Source of the DNA: an uncultured Propionivibrio sp.
GTDB taxonomy: Bacteria > Pseudomonadota > Gammaproteobacteria > Burkholderiales > Rhodocyclaceae
Direction: 5' to 3'
Assembly: GCA_937923255.1 (NCBI GenBank)
Contig: CALAIL010000028.1
Location: 1-64,000 of the forward strand
DNA length: 64,000 bases
The notes under the pieces: generated by a model
The model's input: only the letters and a program-made list of their open reading frames with translations
Told to the model about the DNA's origin: nothing
Databases searched by the model: none
Shown here: positions 52,199 through 62,567 of the stretch, piece by piece
How the letters are laid out: every line of letters begins with the position of its first letter
Numbering within the stretch: position 1 is the first letter of the stretch
Position numbers and translations under genes: made by a program

Positions 52199-52345
52199 TC
52201 AGCGCCGGTCGGCGTCGAGCGGAGCGGGTTGGCCGAGCAGATTCTGTCGCAGCGCATCGTCTTCCTTCAGCTCCAACCACATGGCGCTGAGAATCGCACA
52301 AGCGGCCGCCAGCGGCAGGCCGAGAATCCAGACTAAGTACCACAT
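52199..52345 (-). CDS. cydX: cytochrome bd oxidase small subunit CydX
   Basis: CydX is a one-helix subunit that stabilises the hemes of cytochrome bd. The 48-residue protein starts MWYLVWILGLPLAAACAILS and continues AMWLELKEDD, the classical CydX pattern (mWYf.WilGl..A...ai..a.W.E). It lies 33 bp downstream of cydB on the same strand. The C-terminal half is longer and less conserved than in E. coli CydX (37 residues). Confidence 0.9.
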   Translation of the reverse strand: MWYLVWILGLPLAAACAILSAMWLELKEDDALRQNLLGQPAPLDADRR

Positions 52346-52378
52346 GCTCAATATCCCATGAATGAAATGATCGGGGCG

Positions 52379-53533
52379 TCAGTAGGCGTGTTCTTTGTCG
52401 TTCTCAATGGCTTCGGCGTCCACCTTGCCGCGCAGTACCGAGAAGACCCAGCTGGTGTAGGCGAGAATGATCGGCATGAAGATCAGCGTCGAAATCAGCA
52501 TGATGAACAGCGTCAGGTGGCTCGATGAAGCATCCCACACCGTCAGGCTGGCCGAGGGGTTGGCGGATGAGGGCAGGATGAAGGGAAACATCGAGACGCC
52601 GACGCTGGTAATGATTCCGGCGATGCCCGCGCCGCCCGTGATCAGGGCGGCCAGCGGGCGGCGGGCGGCCATGCAGAGCGCGGCGATTACGCTGCCCGCC
52701 AGCCCCAGCCCGGGCACCAGCCAGAGCACGGGGCGCGCGGCGTAGTTGGCTAACCAGGCGCCGTTTTGTATCACGGCGTGCTTGAGCAGCGGGTTCGATA
52801 CGCCAGAGGTGGAAATTTCGCTCGTAATGACGTATCCCGGCAGAAAGAACGCCAGTACGGCGCCCGCCGCCAGGTACAGCACCGGAACGGTAAGCGCCGC
52901 CGTGATGCCGAAACGGCGCGCGCGCTCGGCCACAGCGCCCGACGTTTTGAGTTGCAGCCAGGCGGCCCCGTGCATGACGAGCATGGCGACGGAAACCAGG
53001 CCGCACAACAGGGCAAAGGGATTGAGCAGTCCAAAAAACGAACCGTCGTAAAAAATCTGCATGTCCTCTTCGATGCGGAAGGGCACGCCCTGCAACACGT
53101 TGCCTACCGCCACGCCAAAAATCAGCGACGGCGCAAATCCCCCTATGAATAAAGCCCAGTCCCAGCGATTACGCCAGGAGGCTTCCTCGCGCTTGCTGCG
53201 GAATTTGAAGGCGACGGGGCGCAGGATGAGTGCGAACAGAATGGCGAACATCGCCAGGTAAAAGCCTGAAAACGATACGGCGTAGAGTTGCGGCCAGGCC
53301 GCGAAAATGGCGCCGCCGCCGAGGATCAGCCAGACCTGGTTGCCTTCCCAGACGGGGCCGATCGCATTGATGACGGTGCGGCGTTCGATGTCGCTGCGCG
53401 CCGCAAAGGGCAGCAAGGTCGCAGCGCCCAGGTCAAAGCCGTCGGTCAAGGCGAACCCGATCAGCAGCACGCCCAGCAGCGCCCACCAGATCAGGCGCAG
53501 TGTCTCATAGGAGATCAGTTCAGTCAGGATCAT
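52379..53533 (-). CDS. cydB: cytochrome bd ubiquinol oxidase subunit II
   Basis: CydB pairs with CydA to form the membrane oxidase. The 384-residue protein has eight or nine hydrophobic segments. It starts with LRLIWWALLGVLLIGFALTD and GFDLGAATLLPF, the family hallmark. GPVWEGNQVWLILGGGAIFA is also conserved. It starts 30 bp after cydA ends and is followed by cydX. Confidence 0.97.
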   Translation of the reverse strand: MILTELISYETLRLIWWALLGVLLIGFALTDGFDLGAATLLPFAARSDIERRTVINAIGPVWEGNQVWLILGGGAIFAAWPQLYAVSFSGFYLAMFAILFALILRPVAFKFRSKREEASWRNRWDWALFIGGFAPSLIFGVAVGNVLQGVPFRIEEDMQIFYDGSFFGLLNPFALLCGLVSVAMLVMHGAAWLQLKTSGAVAERARRFGITAALTVPVLYLAAGAVLAFFLPGYVITSEISTSGVSNPLLKHAVIQNGAWLANYAARPVLWLVPGLGLAGSVIAALCMAARRPLAALITGGAGIAGIITSVGVSMFPFILPSSANPSASLTVWDASSSHLTLFIMLISTLIFMPIILAYTSWVFSVLRGKVDAEAIENDKEHAY

Positions 53534-53563
53534 GCCGTTTGCTCCTTGCTAGAAGTTGTTGGG

Positions 53564-55150
53564 TTAATGTGCCGGCGCTGGGGTGGCAGCGGTTATCCGG
53601 CTGTCAGCGCTGTCCGGCGCCTCGATGTCCGGGCCTTTGCGGATCGCGCGGAGCATCAGCTTCAGCTCGATGAGCAGCAGGACGGTGTAGATCAGGACAA
53701 AGCCGATGATCGTGAACAACACCGTCGATGCGCCCAGATTTGAAACGGCGACGGCCGTCGGCAAAACGCCTTCGATCACCCAGGGTTGGCGCCCCAGTTC
53801 GGCAACGATCCAGCCGCATTCAATGGCGATCCACGGCAGGGGAATGGAATACGCGGCGATCTTGAGCAGCCAGCGGTGCGCATCGAGTCGGCGTTGTATC
53901 GAGAGCCAGGAAAATACGGCGGTCAGCACAATGAGAAAGAAGCCCAGACCAACCATCAGGCGGAACGCCCAGAACAGCGGGGCGACCTGCGGTACGGTAT
54001 CCCACGCTGCTTGCCGGATTTGTTCGGGACTCGCCTGGCGCGGGTCGTCCGTGTAACGCTTGAGCAGCAACGCATGGCCCAGCGCATGCCCGTGCGTTTC
54101 AAAGTCGGCCTGTGCCTGGGGCGGTATGTCTGCCCCTATTTTGCTGGCGGCGCGGATGCGCTGCAAGGCGTTGTAGGCCGTGAGGCCGTCGCGGATGCGG
54201 CGTTCGGCCTGCTCGACCAGTGCCTCGATGCCGGGAATTTCGGTCGTTAAGGAACGCGTGCCGATCAGCCCCATGAGCCACGGAACATGCACGGCATAAT
54301 GGGTTTCGCGTGCGGCCTGGTCCGGAAAACCAAAAGCGGTGAAGGCGGCGGGCGCAGGCTCGGTCTTCCACATGGCTTCCATGGCGGCGAGCTTCATCTT
54401 CTGGTGTTTGGCGACGAGGTAGCCGCTTTCATCGCCCAGCGCCACCAGCGCCAGTGCGGAAACCAGGCCGAACGTCGCCGCCACGGTCATGGACCGTTTG
54501 GCAAGCGCCGGGTAGCGTCCCTTGAGGAGGTAGCAGGCCGAAATGCCGAGGACGAAAACGGCCGCCGTCACATAGCCGGCAGTCACGGTATGCACGAACT
54601 TCGTCTGCGCCATCGGGTTGATGAGCACGGCGAAAAAATCCGTCATTTCCATGCGCATGGTCTGCGGGTTGAACTGGGCGCCGACCGGATTTTGCATCCA
54701 GCCATTGGCGATGAGAATCCACAAGGCCGAAAAATTCGAGCCGAGCGCCACGCACCAGGCGACGATCAGGTGCTTCACGCGGGAAAGCCGCTCCCAGCCA
54801 AAAAAGAACAGGCCCACAAAGGTGGCTTCCAGAAAGAAGGCCATCAATCCTTCCAGAGCAAGCGGGGCGCCGAAAATATCGCCGACGTAGTGGCTGTAAT
54901 AGCTCCAGTTCATGCCGAACTGAAATTCCATCACGATGCCGGTGGCGACGCCCATGGCGAAATTGATGCCGAACAACCCGCCCCAGAATTTCGTCATGTC
55001 ACGCCAAAGCGTACGGCCGGTCAGCACATAAACCGTCTCCATGATGGCGACCAGGATCGACAGCCCCAGCGTCAGCGGAACGAAAATAAAGTGGTAGAGC
55101 GCAGTCAGTGCAAACTGCAGGCGCGACAGGCTGACGATGTCAAAATCCAT
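53564..55150 (-). CDS. cydA: cytochrome bd ubiquinol oxidase subunit I
   Basis: CydA holds hemes b558, b595 and d and oxidises quinol. The 528-residue protein starts MDFDIVSLSRLQFALTALYH, where the His is a heme ligand. It has MEFQFGMNWSYYSHYVGDIF and GRQPWVIEGVLPTA, both strictly conserved, and a long Q-loop as in E. coli-type CydA. It lies between cydC and cydB, so assembly factor and oxidase are probably expressed together under low oxygen. Confidence 0.97.
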   Translation of the reverse strand: MDFDIVSLSRLQFALTALYHFIFVPLTLGLSILVAIMETVYVLTGRTLWRDMTKFWGGLFGINFAMGVATGIVMEFQFGMNWSYYSHYVGDIFGAPLALEGLMAFFLEATFVGLFFFGWERLSRVKHLIVAWCVALGSNFSALWILIANGWMQNPVGAQFNPQTMRMEMTDFFAVLINPMAQTKFVHTVTAGYVTAAVFVLGISACYLLKGRYPALAKRSMTVAATFGLVSALALVALGDESGYLVAKHQKMKLAAMEAMWKTEPAPAAFTAFGFPDQAARETHYAVHVPWLMGLIGTRSLTTEIPGIEALVEQAERRIRDGLTAYNALQRIRAASKIGADIPPQAQADFETHGHALGHALLLKRYTDDPRQASPEQIRQAAWDTVPQVAPLFWAFRLMVGLGFFLIVLTAVFSWLSIQRRLDAHRWLLKIAAYSIPLPWIAIECGWIVAELGRQPWVIEGVLPTAVAVSNLGASTVLFTIIGFVLIYTVLLLIELKLMLRAIRKGPDIEAPDSADSRITAATPAPAH

Positions 55151-55195
55151 GGCGGTTTCCCCTTATGAATATGGCTTCATGTGCATCCGAATGAA

Positions 55196-56938
55196 TCAGT
55201 CATGCCTCAATGTGGCCAGTACGGCATCAAAATCCGGGCTGCTCCGGCGATACTCGGCTTCAATGCGGCCGCTGCGCAGTATCAGCAGACGGTCGGCCAG
55301 CGATGCCTCGCGCTTCAGATGGGTGGCCATCAGCCAGGCGCGCCCTTCGCCCAGGATCCGAAGCCGCGCGAGTACATCCGCCGCCGTTGCCGCGTCCAGT
55401 CCTTCTGTCGGCTCGTCAAGGAGCCAGAATGGATGGGATTGTAGCAGCAGGCGCGCCAGCGCCAAACGGCGTCTCTGCCCGGCAGAGAGGCCCAGCCCGC
55501 TTTCGCCGAGCCGGGTTTCCAGTCCAGCATTCAGGCCGCGTATATCGGCGGCCAGTCCGGCTGATTCGAGCGCGTGCCAGAGCGCCTCATCGCCGGCTTC
55601 GGGCGCGGCCAGCAGCAGGTTCTCGCGCAGGGAATCCTGAAAGAGATCGGTCCGCTGGCTCAGCCAGGCAAAGGGCAGCCGCCGGATACTGCCTGCGTGC
55701 GCCGTCAACTCGCCGGCGAGCAGCGCCATCAGCGTCGATTTGCCGGCACCGCTGGGGCCGACGACGGCAACCCGTTCTCCACGGGCAATCGTCAGGGAAA
55801 GCGATTGCAGCGCGTCGATCGCACTGCCCGGATAACGTGCCGAAACCCGTTGCAGGATGACTGCATCGCCGGCATTGGGCACATCAGGCGCAGCGGCGGC
55901 ATCCAGCGTTACGCCCGAATCTGCACAATCTGCACGCTCGGCGTACTCGGCACAATGGGGCGACAGACGCCTTGCTGCCAGCCACATGCGGCCAGCTTCC
56001 AGCGCGCCGCGCCGGAGTGCGGCAAAGGGTTCCATGGCCGCTAGTGCGATGAGCAGCGCCAGCACCGCGGCGGGAATGCCGATCTGCCCGCGATCGACCA
56101 GTGCGCCGACGCCGAGCAAGGTGGCGGCCAGGGTCAGGCTGCCGGCAATGCCGTAAATTGCGCTGGCGGCCGTGTCCAGACGGTGCAGACGCCGGTCGGC
56201 GCGCGCCAGGCGACGATCCGTTTGCTCAAGCGCCGCACATTGGGCTGCCAGACGTCCGGCCATGACCAGCTCTGTCTGGCCGGAGACCAGATCGACGGTC
56301 TGCGCCCGCAGGCGTTCCGTGAGCAGTGCGCGGCGCAAGGCGGGTCGGCGGGAGCGGAAGAACAGCCCGACGCTGACAGCCGTGCCGACCGCCAGCATCC
56401 ATATTCCCAGGGCGATACCGAGCCAGAGCGTCATGAGACCGAGCGTTACCGCAGCGAACGCCGTTGCGCACAGCGCCGCACCGGCCGGCGTCAGCAGGCG
56501 AAGATAGAGCGATTCCAGCGCGTCGAGGTCGCTGGTCAGCCGAAAGAGCGCCCGCGCCGGACGGCGCAGCAGTTCCCGGATCTGCGCGGCGCCCGCCCAG
56601 CCCCGGAAAATACGCTCGCGCAGTGCCGCCAGTGCGGCCAGCGTCGCGTCATGCGTCACGAGTCGTTCGCTATAACGTGCAGCGGTGCGCCCCAGCGCCA
56701 GCAGGCGGATGCCGGCCGACGGCGCGAATACGTCGAAGGCCAGGGCACTGGCGGCGTGCAGTCCGGCAATGGCGGTGGCGGCAATGAACCAGCCCGACAG
56801 TCCGAGCAGCCCCATGCCGGCAAGAACGGTGATTGCCGCCAGGCTGGCGCCCAGCGCCATGCGGCGCCAAACCCCGGCGAACAGGGCGCCGAGCACGGGG
56901 CGCAGCACCGAGGCTGTCTCACTGAATCTGCGCGTCAT
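55196..56938 (-). CDS. cydC: CydC subunit of the glutathione/cysteine exporter CydDC
   Basis: CydC forms a heterodimeric ABC exporter with CydD that is needed for cytochrome bd assembly. The 580-residue protein has a six-helix membrane domain and a nucleotide-binding domain with Walker A GPSGAGKST, signature LSAGQRRRLALARL and Walker B PFWLLDEPTEG. I placed the start at 56938 (MTRRFSETASVLRPVL), which overlaps the end of cydD by 20 bases; the in-frame ATG 29 codons earlier would run further into cydD. Confidence 0.94.
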   Translation of the reverse strand: MTRRFSETASVLRPVLGALFAGVWRRMALGASLAAITVLAGMGLLGLSGWFIAATAIAGLHAASALAFDVFAPSAGIRLLALGRTAARYSERLVTHDATLAALAALRERIFRGWAGAAQIRELLRRPARALFRLTSDLDALESLYLRLLTPAGAALCATAFAAVTLGLMTLWLGIALGIWMLAVGTAVSVGLFFRSRRPALRRALLTERLRAQTVDLVSGQTELVMAGRLAAQCAALEQTDRRLARADRRLHRLDTAASAIYGIAGSLTLAATLLGVGALVDRGQIGIPAAVLALLIALAAMEPFAALRRGALEAGRMWLAARRLSPHCAEYAERADCADSGVTLDAAAAPDVPNAGDAVILQRVSARYPGSAIDALQSLSLTIARGERVAVVGPSGAGKSTLMALLAGELTAHAGSIRRLPFAWLSQRTDLFQDSLRENLLLAAPEAGDEALWHALESAGLAADIRGLNAGLETRLGESGLGLSAGQRRRLALARLLLQSHPFWLLDEPTEGLDAATAADVLARLRILGEGRAWLMATHLKREASLADRLLILRSGRIEAEYRRSSPDFDAVLATLRHD

Positions 56939-58682
56939 CGCATGCCTCTGCCTCGGCGTGTACGGCGCCGTTGGGGGTCGGGAGCACCGCGCTGCGATCC
57001 AGTCGTGCGGCAAGCACCGGGTCATGCGTGGCGACGATCAGAGTGCGCCCCCGCGCCAGATCGAGAAGAGATTGCGTGACCTGGGCGGCCGTCTCGCTAT
57101 CCAGATGCGCTGTCGGTTCATCCGCCAGCAGCAGATCCGCGTGCGATATGTGCAATGCGGCAGCCAGACGCGCCAAGGCCAGCCTGACGGCCTCGCCGCC
57201 GGACAGTCCCGTTCCGCCTTCGCCCAGCGAGATGCCCGGATGCGCCTGCGCCACGCTGCCCAGCTGCGCCCAGCAGATGGCCTGCTGCACATACGCCTCG
57301 CCATCGCCTTCACCTGGATCCGTCCGTCCGAGCGAGACGTTGTGCTGTACCGATCCGGAAAATACGTGCGGGCGCTGCCCCATCCAGGCCATGCGCTGAC
57401 GCAGCCGCTGCGCTGATGAGGCGGTCAGGGCTGTGCCGCCGATCTCGATACGGCCTTGCGAGGCCTGCAACAACCCGGCCATCAGCGAGAGCAGAACCGT
57501 TTTCCCCGTGCCGCTGGGCGCCATCAACGCCACCCGTTCTCCAGGCGCTACGTTCAGCGCAAAGTCCTGGAAAACGGGGGCTTCGCCAGGAAACGCAAAA
57601 CGCAACCCTTCGATCCTGACCTGCGGCGGCAGATCAGGCGCATCCTTTTCTCCCGATGAAGGCGAGGGCGTTTGCGCTGGAAGCGGATTATCCGGCGCGC
57701 CGCCAAGCAGCGGCAGTCCGCCCACCGCGAGCCGGTTCAATACGTCCGCCGCCGCAAGGCCCGCGGCACGGTCGTGCCAGACGGCAGCCAGCTCCCTCAG
57801 TGGCTCGAAAAAGGCCGGCGCCAGCAACAGGATAAAGAGCGCTTCGGCCAGATCGAGCCGCCGCCCCCAGGCGCCGAATTTCAGATAACCCAGCAGATGG
57901 AAGCCGATGTAAACCGCGACGAGGGCGACGCCCAATGCGGAAAACAGCTCCAGCACCGCCGAAGACAAAAAGGCGATGCGCAGTACGCGCAGCGTGCGCT
58001 GGCGAAGATCCTCGATCTGGGCGCGCAGGCGGCGCGCCGTCAGCGCCACGCAACCCAGCGCGCGCAGTGTCGGCAGGCCGCGCAGGCGGTCGAGCAGAAA
58101 CGCATTCATACTGCCCATTTGCAGCCACTGCGCTTCACTGGCGGCACGGGCGCGGCGGCCTACGATCGCCATGAACATCGGAATCAGCGGCGCCGCCAGC
58201 AGGAGCACCAGCGCGGCAGCCCAGGAAAACCAGGCGACCGGCAGCACGATCAGCGCGGGCATGATGCGCGCGCGCCAGACGGCGCTGCGGTAACGCGTCA
58301 GCCAGGGGAGAATCGCTTCGGCCTGTTCGGCCAATGCACTGGCGGAAGCGCCGGCATGCATCCGGGCGCGATCCAGCGGAGAGCGTGCTGCCAGCGCTGC
58401 GACAGTACGGCTGCGCCAGCGGCTCAGACGTTCGCGCGCCGTGTCGAACATGCAGCCGGCGCTCCACACCTCCAGTACGGCGCGCAAAACGCCGGTAAAG
58501 ACGATGCCTGCCGCCGGCCATACAAGATCCGCGACGCTTGCGCCGTGGTGCAGGCGCGAGACGCCCCATACAATGAGCGCTGCCTGCGGGAGCCACAGGA
58601 GCGGGCTGACTGCATGTGCCAGGCAGGCGGCATCGAGCCGCAGGCCGGGCGCGGGCGGACTGTCTTGCGCGTTCGGTTTCAT
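56919..58682 (-). CDS. cydD: CydD subunit of the glutathione/cysteine exporter CydDC
   Basis: The 587-residue ABC half-exporter has six membrane helices followed by a nucleotide-binding domain with Walker A APSGTGKTVLLSL, signature LSGGEAVRLALARL and Walker B DLLLADEPTAHLDSET. It exports glutathione or cysteine to keep the periplasm suitably reduced for heme insertion. It is the first gene of cydD-C-A-B-X on the minus strand. The N-terminal segment before the first helix is short and Pro-rich. Confidence 0.95.
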   Translation of the reverse strand: MKPNAQDSPPAPGLRLDAACLAHAVSPLLWLPQAALIVWGVSRLHHGASVADLVWPAAGIVFTGVLRAVLEVWSAGCMFDTARERLSRWRSRTVAALAARSPLDRARMHAGASASALAEQAEAILPWLTRYRSAVWRARIMPALIVLPVAWFSWAAALVLLLAAPLIPMFMAIVGRRARAASEAQWLQMGSMNAFLLDRLRGLPTLRALGCVALTARRLRAQIEDLRQRTLRVLRIAFLSSAVLELFSALGVALVAVYIGFHLLGYLKFGAWGRRLDLAEALFILLLAPAFFEPLRELAAVWHDRAAGLAAADVLNRLAVGGLPLLGGAPDNPLPAQTPSPSSGEKDAPDLPPQVRIEGLRFAFPGEAPVFQDFALNVAPGERVALMAPSGTGKTVLLSLMAGLLQASQGRIEIGGTALTASSAQRLRQRMAWMGQRPHVFSGSVQHNVSLGRTDPGEGDGEAYVQQAICWAQLGSVAQAHPGISLGEGGTGLSGGEAVRLALARLAAALHISHADLLLADEPTAHLDSETAAQVTQSLLDLARGRTLIVATHDPVLAARLDRSAVLPTPNGAVHAEAEACDDAQIQ

Positions 58683-58872
58683 GAAGGGAGAGGGCGGGCA
58701 GTTCTGAAAATGCTTTGAGGGCGCACCGTATTATTAGCCAGACACACGTAGATTCACAAGAAAAACAACGGCTTCCTTTGCCAAAATACGGCGTTGCTGT
58801 ATTGACCTGGCGTTGCCGTACTGAATGGTCTGTTTGTGGCGTACCGCCTTGTCTCTTGGCAAAGTCGAGCTG

Positions 58873-59015
58873 CTATTTACGCTTTCCTTGATGACCCTCA
58901 CGCTACAGCCTCTGTATTGCCGCACAGAGCAACAAGCGCTGCGCGACCGTGCAGGAGACGTTACGGCAGGTATTTGAGCGCTACGGCCTGCCGAAGTGCA
59001 TTAACGCCGATTTTT
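58873..59015 (+). mobile_element. IS481-family transposase remnant
   Basis: On the plus strand a frame reads SRYSLCIAAQSNKRCATVQE then TLRQVFERYGLPKCINAD. This matches the integrase core of IS481-type transposases (ldDHSRYsl...v...l..vF.ryGlP..i..DnG). The start and the rest of the gene are missing, and a frame break precedes SRY (the sequence reads FLDD then one base off). Downstream, 59073-59125 has CTGTCACCTATGTCC and TTACCTAGGTGTCCGGTC, sequences often found beyond IS481 elements. No terminal repeats are found. The rest of 58683-59363 shows no gene. Confidence 0.65.
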
Positions 59016-59363
59016 TGCCATCAGTTTGTGGAGGAATTTGATCTGAATAAGGCTTGATAGATTATCCCCGAACTGTCACCTATGTCCTCGCACGCCGTTA
59101 CCTAGGTGTCCGGTCTATACACTCCTTTTCTCGTTACGCGAGCTGTCCCAGTCCCGCAAGCGGGCGAGTAGTTTTCCTTAGTTTCCGCAGTTGTTTTTAC
59201 AGCGCTTAAGATAGGTAGATACCTATGGTCAAACTGGATAAATGCTCTCTTCCGGCCAAGCGGCGTAAACGCTGGCTTCACCAGGCGAGCCAAGCACATG
59301 GTTTTTAGAGACAGTTCAAGGACGGGCACTGTCTATAATTTTTCTTTTATCTGGAGCACTGCC

Positions 59364-60326
59364 ATGTCTGTTTCTTCGCCTGCTGCACCGTCGCGCAAGT
59401 TTCCGGTTCCGCTCAGTTATTTCAGTATGCCGCTTGGTTTGTCCGCACTGGGGCTGTCGTGGCGTTATGGCGCGGCAATGGGGTTTGCACCGTCCTGGCC
59501 GGCTGAAGCGCTGTTGGCGGTCGCCGCGCTGTTGTGGCTGCTGCTGATCGCCGCTTATGCCGTCAAGATCTGGCGTTTCCGCGCGGATTTTCTCGCCGAT
59601 TTGCAGGATCTGGTGCAGTGCTGTTTTTTGAGCATGATCCCTATCACGCTGTTGTTGCTGGCGATGGCGCTTTTGCCGTATGCCCGTCTGCCGGCGATGC
59701 TGGCTGTGATGCTGGGGGTTGGCGCGCAGCTGGCGTTTGCCATGTATCGTGCGGCGGGTTTGTGGCGCGGTTTACACACGCTCGCGGCAACGACGCCGGT
59801 GGTGTATTTGCCAACGGTCGCCGCTGCGTTTGTCAGCACCTCGGCGTTCGCCGCGCTGGGATTCACGGACTATGCCTGGCTGTTTTTCGGGATGGGGGTA
59901 TTTTCGTGGCTGAGTCTGGAAGGGGCGATTTTATTGCGGCTGCGGGTTGAACAGGCGCTGGCGCCAGCGGTGCGCGGGATCGTCGGGATTCAGTTGGCAC
60001 CGCCGTTTGTCGCCTGTGGTGCGTATTTCGCCGTGCATGGCGGGGCGGTGGATGGTTTTGCCTTGATGTTGATGGGGTATGGCTGGTTGCAGGGGCTGTT
60101 TTTGTTGCGGCTGCTGCCGTGGCTGCTAAGCGATGGCTTTTTTATGAGCTCTTGGGGGTTTTCATTCGGCCTTGCGGCAATGTGCGGCTGCGGCCTGCAT
60201 TTGCTGGCGCAGGGCATGATGCTGTTCTTGGCATGGGTGATGGTAGTGGCAGGTAGCGGCGGGATTGCGCTGCTGGTGCTGGCGACGTTTGCGGCGATGC
60301 GGCGCGGGCGGTTTTGGCTGCGTTAG
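59364..60326 (+). CDS. tehA: TehA/TDT-family transporter (tellurite resistance/dicarboxylate type)
   Basis: This 320-residue protein has about ten hydrophobic segments. The N terminus FPVPLSYFSMPLGLSALGLS resembles TehA, and IVGIQLAPPFVACGAYFAVH plus GYGWLQGLFLLRLLPWL are typical. TehA is structurally the founding member of the SLAC1 anion-channel fold and in E. coli gives tellurite resistance when overproduced. The physiological substrate is unclear. I set the start at 59364, 7 bp after a CTGGAG sequence. No tehB gene is adjacent. Confidence 0.87.
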   Translation: MSVSSPAAPSRKFPVPLSYFSMPLGLSALGLSWRYGAAMGFAPSWPAEALLAVAALLWLLLIAAYAVKIWRFRADFLADLQDLVQCCFLSMIPITLLLLAMALLPYARLPAMLAVMLGVGAQLAFAMYRAAGLWRGLHTLAATTPVVYLPTVAAAFVSTSAFAALGFTDYAWLFFGMGVFSWLSLEGAILLRLRVEQALAPAVRGIVGIQLAPPFVACGAYFAVHGGAVDGFALMLMGYGWLQGLFLLRLLPWLLSDGFFMSSWGFSFGLAAMCGCGLHLLAQGMMLFLAWVMVVAGSGGIALLVLATFAAMRRGRFWLR

Positions 60327-60430
60327 TTGGCAGCTGGCGCTCGCCCACCTTGTTTTTTCTGCCCTGACCCAAATGTTTTTTCTACGGGTGTGCGGTGCGC
60401 CCGTCTCGTTACCTCATATAAAGGATTCTT

Positions 60431-62301
60431 ATGACTTCCCTTCTCTCTTCTGCATTTGTCTATTTGGGGGCAGCGGTGCTGATCGTGCCAGTGTCAAAGC
60501 GGCTTGGTCTCGGCTCGGTGCTGGGTTATCTGCTGGCAGGCATCCTCATCGGCCCGATATTCCATTTCGTCGGCGCGGAAACGCACGATGTGCAGCACGT
60601 TGCCGAATTTGGCGTGGTGATGATGCTGTTCCTTATCGGGCTCGAACTGGAGCCGGCGATGCTGTGGAAGCTGCGCGCCAAATTGTTCGGCCTCGGCGGT
60701 TTGCAGGTCGTCCTGACGATACTCGTGATTGCCGCGCTTGCCATGCTGCTGGGGCAGCCGTGGCAGGTGGCGGTCGCCGCCGGTTGCGTCCTGGCGCTCT
60801 CATCCACCGCGATTGTCTTGCAGACGCTCGGCGAGAAGGGCTTGCTCGGCAGTCCGGGCGGACAATCCGCGTTTTCCGTGCTGCTCTTTCAGGATATCGC
60901 CGTCATTCCAATGCTGGCGCTCTTGCCGATGCTTGCCCTGCCGGGGCTGACTGGACACGCAGAGAGTCATGAAGCGGCGACCCTGCTCGATGGCATGCCC
61001 GCCTGGCAGAAAGCGGCGCTGATTGTCGCGGTCATCGGCGGTATCGTCGGCGGCGCCCACTTCCTCACCCGCCCGTTTTTCCGCTACATCGCCCGCTCAC
61101 GCTTGCGCGAGATATACACGGGACGGCGCTGGCGCTGGTGGTCGGCATCGCCGCGCTGATGAGCCTGATCGGCCTCTCACCCGCGCTCGGCGCCTTTGTC
61201 GCCGGGGTGGTACTGGCGGACAGCGAATACCGGCACGAACTGGAAAGCACACTGGAACCGTTCAAAGGTCTCCTGCTCGGCCTCTTCTTCATCACCGTCG
61301 GCGCGGGCATCGATTTCGACCTGCTCTTTAACGAATTTGGCACCATCCTCTGCCTGACGCTGGCGGTGATGCTGGTCAAAGCGGCGGTGCTGCACGTCCT
61401 CGGCAAACTTTTCCGCCAGCGCGGCCTGAACAACCGTCTCTTCGCCCTCAGCCTTGCCCAGGCGGGGGAATTCGGCTTCGTGCTGCTGTCCTTTGTGGTG
61501 CAAAACGCCGTGATGCCGCAAGCCGTGGCGGATCGCCTGCTGCTTGTGGTGGCGCTCTCCATGCTGTTCACGCCGCTGCTCTTCATCGTGTACGAAAAAT
61601 TCCCGCGCGCAGCCGCTGTCGGACAAGACCCGCGCCAGGCCGATACCATCGCCGAAGAAAACCCCATCATCATCCTCGGCCACGGCCGCTTCGGGCAGAT
61701 AATCGACGGCCTCCTCGAATCCTGTGGCTACCACACCACCGTCATCGACTACGACGTGGAAACCGTGGAAGGCCTCCTTGCCAGATACGGCATCAAAACC
61801 TACTTCGGCGACGCCTCCCGCCCGGAACTGCTGGAAGCAGCGGGCATTGCCAAGGCACAACTGCTGGTGGTCGCCATCGACAACGCCGAACAGGCCACCG
61901 CCATCGTCGAAGAAGCGCGCAAACGCTACCCGCAGCTGCCCATCCTTGCCCGCGCCTACGACCGCCGGCACGTTTACGCACTCTACCGCGCAGGCGCACA
62001 GGAAATCGTCCGCGAAACCTTCGACGCGGCGATGCGCAGCGGGCGGATTGCCCTGGAAATGCTCGGCATGGATATCGCGCTGGCGCAGAAAATCAGCGAC
62101 TTCTACTATCACCGCGACCGCCACAGCGTGCGCCTGATGGCGGATGCCTACGATCCCGACCTGCCCCGCTTCGGCAACGAACGCATGGCGATGATTGCCA
62201 AAGCCGACGACGCCGAAACAGAGGCGATGATTGCGGCGCTACTGCGTGGCGAAGAAGTGGACTGGAAGCCGGAAGCGGATTTGACCGCGCCGTCGCCATA
62301 A
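60431..62301 (+). pseudogene. KefB/KefC-like monovalent cation/proton antiporter with a frameshift
   Basis: The two open parts join into one CPA2 antiporter of about 623 residues. The first part (60431-61120) holds the helices with GLELEPAMLWKLR and ALSSTAIVLQTLGEKG. At 61121-61122 one base is missing after YT; adding it gives TALALVVGIAALMSLIGLSP and the rest. The C-terminal RCK domain has IIILGHGRFGQIIDGLLES and TVIDYD, the nucleotide-binding motif. Such transporters export K+ for protons during electrophile stress. The break may be a real inactivation or a sequencing error. Confidence 0.82.
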
Positions 62302-62318
62302 CCGCTTGCCGGATAAAG

Positions 62319-62345
62319 AAAACACCCGCCACGGCGGGTGTTTTT
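62319..62345 (+). terminator. intrinsic terminator of the antiporter gene
   Basis: AACACCCGCC (62321-62330) and GGCGGGTGTT (62333-62342) form a 10-bp stem with a 2-base loop, followed by TTT. It lies 17 bp after the stop codon at 62299-62301. Confidence 0.85.
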
Positions 62346-62567
62346 ACAGGGATTGCCGCGCGTACCCCATCAAGCGGGATAAATGCTGGTTGTTCGGAAT
62401 TCCCCCTTCCGGCCTTCGGCCACTTTCCCCCGCAAGTGGGAGAAAGGGTTTCGTGCCAAGCGGCATGACTGGCGATATGATTGAGGCCGTTCTAAGGGCT
62501 GCCCTGAAACCTTTATCAACAGGGTATCTCAGAGCGCCCCTTCTTTCATACACCGAATACTCGCGCA

